Origin: Prevotellaceae bacterium
GTDB taxonomy: Bacteria > Bacteroidota > Bacteroidia > Bacteroidales > UBA932
Length of the DNA: 9,645 bases
Assembly: GCA_031259655.1 (NCBI GenBank)
Contig: JAIRLF010000061.1
Location: 1 to 9,645, forward strand
Direction: 5' to 3'
Part shown: one piece after another, positions 1 through 5,853 of the stretch
Numbering within the stretch: the stretch's first letter is position 1
Layout: each line of letters opens with the position of its first letter
Made by a program: the position numbers and the translations under genes
The notes under the pieces: generated by a model
What the model was told of the DNA's origin: nothing
Database searches by the model: none
The model's input: the letters and a program-made list of their open reading frames with translations, nothing else

Positions 1-1566
1 AAGAACGAAGGCGAATGGGCTTGGGCTTCGGGCATCAACCGGTTTATGTACCACACCTTTGCGCATCAGGCGTTGCCCGACAACCTGCGTCCGGGTATGA
101 CCATGGGAGGTTACGGCGTGCATTGGGACCGCAATCAGACATGGTGGTATCTGTCGCGCGCATATCACGATTATGTTGCACGCGGTCAGTTTATGCTGCA
201 ACAGGGACGGACGGTTGCCGACGTCCTCTACCTCACGTCCGAAGGCGCACCGCACGTGTTCCGCGCTCCCAAATCGGCTCTCGAAGGCGAAGACCCGATG
301 ATGCCCGACCGCAAGGGATACAATTTCGACGCCTGCCCGCCGAGCCTGCTCTATCAAGCGAAAGCGAAAAACGGTTGCGTGGTGTTCCCGAGCGGAGCGA
401 CATACCGTCTGCTGGCGCTTCCGGCGTTTGAAACGATGAGACCCGAGCTGTTGACGAAAATCAAAGAACTTGTCAACGACGGGGCAACGGTCGTAGGACT
501 CCCGCCGGAAAAGTCGCCGAGCCTGTCGAACTATCCGGCATGCGACGCCGAAGTGCAGACGCTCGCACGCGAACTCTGGGGCGGAACTGTTCCTCCGGAG
601 AGGCTCACCGTCCGCGCTTTCGGAAAGGGCAGAATCTTTTGGGGCGATGAACTCCGTACCGAAGCCGACGGGCTGTATCCGAAATACGACCTCACGGCGA
701 AAATCCTGTCGGATTCCATTCCGCCGGATTTCACTTCTACCGGACAAATCCGCTATATGCACCGTACCGACAAGGAGATAGATATTTATTTCGTGTCCAA
801 CCGTACCGACAAAACTGTCGATGCCGTATGCAAATTCCGCATCACAGGGAAACAGCCCGAACTCTGGCATCCCGTTACCGGAAAAATACGCGCTTTACCC
901 GAATATACGGTCGAAAAAAATGTGACAAGCATCCCGCTGAAATTTGATGTGAACGAGGGCTATTTCGTCGTGTTCCGCAACAAAGCCCGCAAACCGTCGA
1001 ACACTGTAAATTTCCCCGCAACGAAACAGCTGGCTACTTTAGAAACTGCCTGGACGGTGTCGTTTGACCCGAAATGGGGCGGTCCCGAATCGGTCGTCTT
1101 CGACAAACTGCACGACTGGGCAACTAATCCGGACACGGGAATAAAATATTATTCGGGAACGGCATTCTACCGTCAATCGTTCGACATGCCCGAATATACG
1201 AAAGGCAACGCTTTGTATCTCGATTTGGGAAAAGTGAAGAACGTGGCGCGCGTTCGTCTGAACGGTAAAGACCTCGGTACAGTATGGACTGCCCCCTGGC
1301 GCGTAGATATATCCGGCGCTGTGAAAGCAAAAGATAACGCACTCGAAATCGAAGTCGTCAATCTCTGGACTAACCGTCTGATTGGCGACGAACAACAGCC
1401 CTACGACGGTATCGAACAAGGACGCTGGCCCGACTGGCTGCTCGAAGGAAAACCCCGTACAAGCGGTAGATATACTTTTGCTGCATATCGCCACTATAAT
1501 AAAGATTCCCAACTGTTCGAATCGGGTCTGATTGGTCCGGTAACGGTTGGCGAACAAAATTATTGA
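1..1566 (+). CDS. GH106 alpha-L-rhamnosidase, C-terminal part (5' end outside the window)
   Basis: The frame is open from base 1, so 521 C-terminal residues of a larger protein are seen. Residues 1-75 carry the GH106-like end of the catalytic barrel: GEWAWASGINRF, then FAHQ, PGMTMGGYGVHWDRNQTWW and the helix ending LQQGRTVADVLYL. From about residue 341 a beta-sandwich follows that resembles the GH2 sugar-binding fold, with YYSGTAFYRQSF, LDLGKVKNVARVRLNGKDLG and TVWTAPWRVDISGAV. The family removes terminal alpha-L-rhamnose from plant or microbial glycans such as pectin, usually in the periplasm. The signal peptide and the rest of the catalytic domain would lie upstream. Genes of this kind usually sit in polysaccharide-utilisation loci, but no SusC/SusD or other carbohydrate gene follows here, so this would be the last gene of any such locus. 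Its DNA looks G+C-richer than the right half of the window. Family assignment is firm; exact substrate is unknown. Confidence 0.88.
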   Translation, partial: KNEGEWAWASGINRFMYHTFAHQALPDNLRPGMTMGGYGVHWDRNQTWWYLSRAYHDYVARGQFMLQQGRTVADVLYLTSEGAPHVFRAPKSALEGEDPMMPDRKGYNFDACPPSLLYQAKAKNGCVVFPSGATYRLLALPAFETMRPELLTKIKELVNDGATVVGLPPEKSPSLSNYPACDAEVQTLARELWGGTVPPERLTVRAFGKGRIFWGDELRTEADGLYPKYDLTAKILSDSIPPDFTSTGQIRYMHRTDKEIDIYFVSNRTDKTVDAVCKFRITGKQPELWHPVTGKIRALPEYTVEKNVTSIPLKFDVNEGYFVVFRNKARKPSNTVNFPATKQLATLETAWTVSFDPKWGGPESVVFDKLHDWATNPDTGIKYYSGTAFYRQSFDMPEYTKGNALYLDLGKVKNVARVRLNGKDLGTVWTAPWRVDISGAVKAKDNALEIEVVNLWTNRLIGDEQQPYDGIEQGRWPDWLLEGKPRTSGRYTFAAYRHYNKDSQLFESGLIGPVTVGEQNY

Positions 1567-1615
1567 TTGACGTCAGTTTCGTCCGATTGACGACACTAAA
1601 CAGGTAACTCTCTAT

Positions 1616-1655
1616 GCCTTCTCTGTAAACCTCAGAGAAGGCAGGGGGGTTTATA
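1616..1655 (+). terminator. Probable rho-independent terminator after the rhamnosidase gene
   Basis: A perfect 10-bp stem, GCCTTCTCTG (1616-1625) with CAGAGAAGGC (1633-1642), closes a 7-nt loop. It begins 50 nt after the stop codon. The tail is AGGGGGGTTTATAT, a weak U-tract, so termination is likely but not textbook. Confidence 0.6.
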
Positions 1656-1676
1656 TGCTTACATTTACAGATGAAT

Positions 1677-1696
1677 ATGACATTACATAATGTCAT
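1677..1696. repeat. Perfect 20-bp palindrome (ATGACATTA-CA-TAATGTCAT)
   Basis: Two 9-nt arms are exact reverse complements around a 2-nt centre. Its ends are ATGAC and GTCAT, the same pentamers that form the arms of the 12-copy array 100 bp downstream, but in the outward-facing order. It could be an operator or part of the same repeat family. No protein partner can be named. Confidence 0.6.
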
Positions 1697-1796
1697 TCCA
1701 AAATGTTTATTAGAGCCTCGACATTCCGGGCGCTGCTACACTGCAATAAATGGAAAATGTCGCCGCGCCGGATGAATTGATTATGACTTTATTAAT

Positions 1797-2063
1797 GTCA
1801 TAGTAATGACGATGGTCGTGTCATAGTAATGACGATGGTCGTGTCATAGTAATGACGATGGTCATGTCATAGTAATGACGATGGTCATGTCATAGTAATG
1901 ACGATGGTCATGTCATAGTAATGACGTGAGGTGTGTCATAGTAATGACGATGGTCATGTCATAGTAATGACGATGGTCATGTCATAGTAATGACGATGTT
2001 CATGTCATAGTAATGACGATGGTCGTGTCATAGTAATGACGTGAGGTGTGTCATAGTAATGAC
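1797..2063. repeat. Tandem array: 12 perfect copies of a 14-bp palindromic core at a 23-bp period
   Basis: The core GTCATAGTAATGAC is an inverted repeat (GTCAT, 4-nt AGTA, ATGAC). It occurs without a single mismatch at 1797, 1820, 1843, 1866, 1889, 1912, 1935, 1958, 1981, 2004, 2027 and 2050. The 9-nt linkers vary: GATGGTCGT (after copies 1, 2, 10), GATGGTCAT (3, 4, 5, 7, 8), GATGTTCAT (9) and GTGAGGTGT (6, 11); after copy 12 the sequence becomes GTGAAATGA. GATGGTCAT linkers add a further GTCAT half-site. The period is not a multiple of three and each core contains stops, so the array is non-coding. It lies between the rhamnosidase gene and the prephenate dehydratase gene. Possible roles are a clustered binding site for a dimeric protein, a row of small RNA hairpins if transcribed, or a neutral minisatellite. 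The sequence alone does not decide. Confidence 0.95.
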
Positions 2064-2108
2064 GTGAAATGACACAAATTCTTCCGGCGGACAGGCGATG
2101 GAAAATTT

Positions 2109-2190
2109 GAACTCTGATTCATTTGATTTTTATGATCCCCCCGATAGAACAGAATCATAAAAATCAGTTAAATCACAAAAAATCAAAGTT
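2109..2190. repeat. A/T-rich inverted repeat with 9-bp-phased AATC/GATT motifs
   Basis: An exact 13-bp inverted repeat, TGATTTTTATGAT (2124-2136) and ATCATAAAAATCA (2154-2166), flanks a 17-nt centre starting with CCCCCC. On the right arm AATC recurs at 2153, 2162, 2171 and 2181; on the left arm GATT recurs at 2116 and 2125. The similarity extends outward to AACT (2110) and AGTT (2187). The build resembles intergenic repeats I remember from Bacteroidales genomes, but I cannot confirm that here. The rest of 2191-2283 is A/T-rich with nothing I can identify. Confidence 0.65.
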
Positions 2191-2283
2191 CAGACAGGAG
2201 TAGGAACTATTAAAAATAAATAAATGTAATTCTTATGAAAAAGTATTTAATTCATAAAAAACCACCGTTTCAAAAAAACAATG

Positions 2284-2291
2284 TAAATTTG
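2284..2291 (+). promoter_or_regulatory. Candidate -7 box (TAAATTTG) for the pheA operon
   Basis: TAAATTTG fits the Bacteroidota -7 consensus TAnnTTTG. It would start a transcript with a leader of roughly 55 nt ahead of the prephenate dehydratase ATG. No clear TTTG -33 box lies about 19 bp upstream, so support is only moderate. Confidence 0.4.
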
Positions 2292-2353
2292 CAGGCGGAA
2301 AATATATTCCGTAAACGAAGAACAGAGTATAAATCTGTTAGTTATATGATAAA

Positions 2354-3184
2354 ATGAAAATAGCAATACAAGGTGTAGCCGGAGCGTTTCACGATGAAGC
2401 AGCCCGCAAATTTTTCGGAGAAGACATCAGTCTTTTGGAATGTGACACGTTCAGACTGTTGAGCGAGAAGGTGGATTCCGGAGAAGCCGATTACGCAGTC
2501 ATGGCTATAGAGAACACTATTGCAGGCAGTTTGCTGCAAAACTATGGCTATCTCGACGAGTTCAGGCTGAGGATAACAGGCGAAATTTATCTTAGAATAA
2601 AGATGAACCTCATGGCGTTGAAAGGCACGAAGATTAAAAACCTCAAACAGGTGCTTTCACATCCTATCGCCTTACGTCAGTGCGCCGAATATCTTGGCAC
2701 ACTGCCGAAAAGCGTAGTGATTTCGGAGACGGAAGATACCGCCGAATCGGCAAAAAACATCTACGAAAATCAGCTTGCCGACACCGCTGCCGTTGCAGGG
2801 ACAGTCGCAGCGAAGATGTATAATCTCGAAATCCTTAAAGAAGGTATCGAAACAATCAAAAAAAACTACACCCGTTTCATTGTGTTGTCGAAAAATCACA
2901 AACCGGTATCCGGCAGCAACAAAGCCTCGCTGTCGTTTGAAGTGAGACATCAGCCGGGTTCGTTGGCTGAAGCCTTATCGATATTTGCCCGTCACGATGT
3001 GAATGTGAGCAAAATACAGTCGGTTCCGATATTGGGGCAACCTTACCAGTACGCCTTTCACGTCGATTTAGAGTGGGATAATTCCGCCAATTACGAAGCT
3101 TCGATTTCCGAAGTGGTAAGGCATGTTTCGGGATTGTCGATATACGGAGAATATAAAAAAGGAGAATTACCTTCGGAAGTTTAA
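2354..3184 (+). CDS. pheA: Prephenate dehydratase (monofunctional, with ACT domain)
   Basis: This 276-residue cytoplasmic enzyme converts prephenate to phenylpyruvate, the committed step to L-phenylalanine. The catalytic domain spans about residues 1-180 and shows the opening IAIQGVAGAFHDEAA, the IENT motif (52-55), SHPIALRQC (102-110) and the active-site TRF motif (T173-R174-F175). An ACT domain follows (about 190-270) with PGSLAEAL (201-208), the usual phenylalanine-sensing loop. The second effector motif, ESRP in proteobacterial enzymes, reads QSVP here (222-225, within SKIQSVP), a form I associate with Bacteroidota. Length is normal for a monofunctional enzyme; there is no fused chorismate mutase. 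The ATG at 2354 is the natural start: an earlier ATG at 2346 is out of frame and stops after two codons. The aminotransferase gene starts 22 nt downstream, so the two are almost certainly co-transcribed. Feedback inhibition by phenylalanine is expected from the ACT domain. Confidence 0.95.
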   Translation: MKIAIQGVAGAFHDEAARKFFGEDISLLECDTFRLLSEKVDSGEADYAVMAIENTIAGSLLQNYGYLDEFRLRITGEIYLRIKMNLMALKGTKIKNLKQVLSHPIALRQCAEYLGTLPKSVVISETEDTAESAKNIYENQLADTAAVAGTVAAKMYNLEILKEGIETIKKNYTRFIVLSKNHKPVSGSNKASLSFEVRHQPGSLAEALSIFARHDVNVSKIQSVPILGQPYQYAFHVDLEWDNSANYEASISEVVRHVSGLSIYGEYKKGELPSEV

Positions 3185-3206
3185 AATTATTACAATATAT
3201 ACAGCA

Positions 3207-4370
3207 ATGATTATCAAAGAAGCCAATAGATTAGGAAGTATTCAGGAATACTACTTTTCGAGAAAAAATGCAGAGATTGCAGAAATGAACAAGACAGGGA
3301 TACCTGTGATTAATCTGGGAATAGGAAGCCCCGATTTGCGTCCTTCGGACGAAACTATCGAGAAACTGCACGAAATCGCATTGCGCGACGATTCGCACGG
3401 TTATCAGCCATATCGCGGTGATTTGGAGCTGCGTAAGGCTATTTCGGTATGGTACGGAAAAACTTTCGGCGTCGAATCCGACCCAAATTCGGAAGTGCTT
3501 CCCCTTGCCGGTTCGAAAGAGGGAATTATGCACATTACCATGTCGTTTGTGAACGAAGGCGACGAAGTTCTGGTGCCCGACCCGGGTTATCCGACTTATG
3601 CCTCGGTAACACTGTTAGCAGGAGCTAAAATTCGGAATTATAAACTGAAAGAAGAGGCTGGCTGGCAAATCGATTTCGACGAACTGGAGAAACAGGATTT
3701 ATCGAAAGTGAAACTGATGTGGTCGTGTTTTCCGAATATGCCGACCGGCGTGCGTGCAACCGACGAAACATATAACCGGCTGATTGCACTTGCTAAAAAG
3801 AACAAATTCCTTTTAGTCAACGACAACCCTTACAGTTTAGTGCTTAACAACGAGTATAAAAGCATTCTGACTTATGAAGGCGCAAAGGAAGTAGCTTTGG
3901 AAATGAACTCGTTGAGTAAATCGCACAACATGGCGGGCTGGCGTGTCGGCTGGGTTATCGGCGAAAAAGACTATATCGATTCTATCATGAAGTTCAAAAG
4001 CAATATGGATTCGGGAATATTTTTGGGAATCCAGCGCGCCGCCGTCAAAGCGCTCGAAAACAGCGATGAATGGCACGTTAAACGTAACGAAGAATATCGC
4101 GAACGCCGGAAATTGGCGGAAGAACTTGCGACCAAACTCGGCTTAACTTTCGATACAAATCAGGTCGGTTTGTTCCTGTGGTGTAAAATACCTTCGAGTA
4201 TGCCTTCGGGAGAATGGTTGAGCGACAAGATATTGAAGGAAGCAAGAGTATTCATCACTCCAAGTTTTATTTTCGGAAGCACAGGGGAACGTTTTGTCCG
4301 CATATCTCTCTGTACTAAGCAAAAAAACTTCAAAGAAGCAATCGAAAGAGTGAGCAAAGTGCAATTTTAG
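3207..4370 (+). CDS. Class I/II PLP-dependent aminotransferase (probably aromatic/aspartate type)
   Basis: The protein is 387 residues when started at the ATG at 3207. The frame is open further upstream to 3123, but that stretch overlaps the end of pheA and the extra 28 residues are unlike the family. Fold-type I landmarks are all present: GIGSPD near the N terminus, GYQPYRGDLELRKAI (66-80), PDPGYPTY (125-131), NMPTG (177-181), NDNPY with D206 and Y209 contacting PLP, SLSKSHNMAGWRVGW with Schiff-base lysine K238, and R365 in RFVRISLC for the substrate carboxylate. It is cytoplasmic. Position directly after prephenate dehydratase suggests it transaminates phenylpyruvate to phenylalanine (and perhaps the tyrosine precursor). 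Annotation pipelines may call it aspartate or LL-diaminopimelate aminotransferase, and substrate range cannot be read from sequence. In Bacteroides I recall DAHP synthase/chorismate mutase and prephenate dehydrogenase genes following; here a permease gene follows instead. Confidence 0.9.
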   Translation: MIIKEANRLGSIQEYYFSRKNAEIAEMNKTGIPVINLGIGSPDLRPSDETIEKLHEIALRDDSHGYQPYRGDLELRKAISVWYGKTFGVESDPNSEVLPLAGSKEGIMHITMSFVNEGDEVLVPDPGYPTYASVTLLAGAKIRNYKLKEEAGWQIDFDELEKQDLSKVKLMWSCFPNMPTGVRATDETYNRLIALAKKNKFLLVNDNPYSLVLNNEYKSILTYEGAKEVALEMNSLSKSHNMAGWRVGWVIGEKDYIDSIMKFKSNMDSGIFLGIQRAAVKALENSDEWHVKRNEEYRERRKLAEELATKLGLTFDTNQVGLFLWCKIPSSMPSGEWLSDKILKEARVFITPSFIFGSTGERFVRISLCTKQKNFKEAIERVSKVQF

Positions 4371-4410
4371 TCCGATGCAGTCAATTACACATTTTTGTTA
4401 AGAGAATGAT

Positions 4411-5649
4411 TTGAATACGGAATTTTTTATCGCAAAGAAACTGTCTTTTAATAAAGACAATAAACCGGTCAAGGTGATGACTCGCATTGCCGTGTTCAGC
4501 GTTGCGCTGAGTATAGCGGTGATGATTGTGGCTACCTCGGTGTTGTCGGGATTTAAAATTCAGCTTAAAGAAAAGATTTCGGGTTTCAATTCACATGTGC
4601 GTATCGCTAATCTCGATTCGAATTATTCGTTTGATACTCCGCCAATTCGGAATGATTACGATTTCTACGGCTCTATTACTGCATTGCCCGAAGTGCGGCA
4701 CATTCAGCAATATGCGTACAAAGGAGGTATAATCAAGGCGAATAATGACATACAGGGCGTTGTTCTTAAAGGCGTTGGGACGGATTTTGACTGGTCGTTT
4801 TTCGAACAGTACATAGTCGATGGAAATGTGTTTCCCGTAAACGATTCTGTGGCATCGGATAAGGCGCTTATCTCCGAAAGTTTGTCCAATTTGCTGAAAC
4901 TGAAAACGGGAGACTCTTTCGAGATATATTTCGTTCAGGAACCGGTGCGAGTGAGACGTTTCACTGTCGCAGGATTGTATAATACTTATTTCGAGGAAAT
5001 GGATAAAATATTTGTTATCTGCGATATCCGACATATCCGAAGACTTAACCGGTGGAATAATAATCAAGTGTCGGGCATGGAAATAATGCTGCGTAATCCC
5101 GACAATATGGATAAGGCATACGAAAAAATCGACAAAATTGCCGGATATCTGACTTTTGACGATGGTTCGAGACTTGAAGTAACGACTTTGCGTAGCGCTT
5201 TTCCGGAGATATTCAACTGGTTGGCAATACTCGATATGAATGTGCTGATAATATTGATAATTATGGTTGTGGTTGCGGGATTCAATATGATATCGGGGCT
5301 GCTAATCATGCTTTTGGAGAAAATCTCTACGATAGGGATACTTAAATCTATGGGCATGACCGATTTTAGTATCCGTAAAATCTTTATGTACAGGTCGTCA
5401 ATGATTGTGCTGCGGGGACTTGTGTATGGAAATATCTTGGGTTTGTCGCTGTGCGCTCTCCAATATTGTTTCGGAATCGTACACCTTAATCCCGAAAGTT
5501 ATTTCTTTTCTACAGCTCCCGTCAATATTGATTTGTTTAGTGTGATAACGCTGAATGTTTGCTCTTTTGTGCTTATCGTTCTGTCACAGATGCTCCCGAC
5601 AATAATTATATCACGAATCAGCCCCGATAAAACTATGCGAAAGGAATAA
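4411..5649 (+). CDS. LolC/E-family (FtsX-type) ABC transporter permease, TTG start
   Basis: This 412-residue inner-membrane protein has the four-helix MacB/FtsX layout: helix 1 at about 25-48, a large periplasmic domain at 50-270, then helices at about 274-302, 328-355 and 374-400. It ends with the cytoplasmic stretch SRISPDKTMRKE. The cytoplasmic loop after helix 2 contains LLEKISTIGILKSMGM, the coupling region typical of lipoprotein-releasing permeases. The family passes lipoproteins from the inner membrane to the carrier LolA, driven by the ATPase LolD. No ATPase gene is adjacent. The start is most likely TTG at 4411, because NTEFFIAKKL matches how Bacteroidota relatives begin; the nearby ATG at 4406 is in another frame and stops after two codons. 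It lies 40 nt after the aminotransferase gene and may be read through from it. LolC/E is the best guess; a MacB-like exporter subunit is the alternative. Confidence 0.85.
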   Translation: MNTEFFIAKKLSFNKDNKPVKVMTRIAVFSVALSIAVMIVATSVLSGFKIQLKEKISGFNSHVRIANLDSNYSFDTPPIRNDYDFYGSITALPEVRHIQQYAYKGGIIKANNDIQGVVLKGVGTDFDWSFFEQYIVDGNVFPVNDSVASDKALISESLSNLLKLKTGDSFEIYFVQEPVRVRRFTVAGLYNTYFEEMDKIFVICDIRHIRRLNRWNNNQVSGMEIMLRNPDNMDKAYEKIDKIAGYLTFDDGSRLEVTTLRSAFPEIFNWLAILDMNVLIILIIMVVVAGFNMISGLLIMLLEKISTIGILKSMGMTDFSIRKIFMYRSSMIVLRGLVYGNILGLSLCALQYCFGIVHLNPESYFFSTAPVNIDLFSVITLNVCSFVLIVLSQMLPTIIISRISPDKTMRKE

Positions 5650-5659
5650 AAAAGGATCA

Positions 5660-5736
5660 GAATTTGCAGAATTTTAGAATTAAACAGAATGGTTACAATG
5701 ATTTTTTCGTGATTTTAGAATTAAACAGAATGGTTA
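5660..5736. repeat. Pair of 25-bp direct repeats with ~9-bp-phased GAAT motifs
   Basis: A 25-bp sequence beginning ATTTTAGAATTAAACAGAAT occurs identically at 5671-5695 and 5712-5736, 41 bp apart. Within and before the first copy, GAAT recurs at 5660, 5669, 5677 and 5687, giving 8-10 bp phasing like that of the AATC element at 2153-2184. It lies just after the permease stop codon. Function unknown; probably a dispersed intergenic repeat. Confidence 0.8.
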
Positions 5737-5741
5737 AAAAA

Positions 5742-5770
5742 GTCCCGTCAGGGACGAAATATCGGTAGAA
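5742..5770. repeat. GTCCC-GTCA-GGGAC hairpin with GAAATATCGGTAGAA tail (REP-like element)
   Basis: A 5-bp G/C stem (5742-5746 with 5751-5755) closes a 4-nt loop and is followed by GAAATATCGGTAGAA. From memory, near-identical hairpin-plus-tail units are scattered between genes in several Bacteroidales genomes. That recollection is not checked here. It may also help end transcription of the permease gene, though no U-tract follows. Confidence 0.6.
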
Positions 5771-5792
5771 GGAAAGAATTAATAGCGCGAAA

Positions 5793-5824
5793 TTTCTTCG
5801 ATTTTCAAAAAAGATTTACCTTTG
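5793..5824 (+). promoter_or_regulatory. Probable promoter of the propeller/FGE gene
   Basis: TACCTTTG (5817-5824) is an exact match to the Bacteroidota -7 box TAnnTTTG. TTTC at 5793-5796, 20 bp upstream, is an acceptable -33 box (consensus TTTG). The implied leader to the ATG at 5854 is about 22 nt. Confidence 0.65.
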
Positions 5825-5853
5825 TGGTCTGATTAATTAAAAACGAAAAATAT

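Noticed and set aside
15..431. 138-codon open frame in the +3 register
   Set aside because: It overlaps the rhamnosidase gene in another frame and is Arg-rich in the way of out-of-frame G+C-rich DNA.
1039..1557. 172-codon open frame on the - strand
   Set aside because: It lies wholly inside the rhamnosidase gene, whose protein is clearly conserved on the + strand; the antisense product resembles nothing.
1719..1771. Pseudoknot-like pairings (CGACATT with AATGTCG, and CCGG(G)CGC with GCGCCGG)
   Set aside because: The order of the strands is interleaved but the first connecting loop has zero length, so a standard pseudoknot is not feasible. It may just be residual repeat sequence.
1797..2063. 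CRISPR array
   Set aside because: The repeat is only 14 bp, the linkers are 9 bp and mostly repeated themselves, and there are no cas genes. It is a tandem palindrome array.
3123..3206. Upstream extension of the aminotransferase to the ATG at 3123
   Set aside because: It would overlap the last 62 bp of pheA and add 28 residues unlike the family. The ATG at 3207 gives a normal N terminus.
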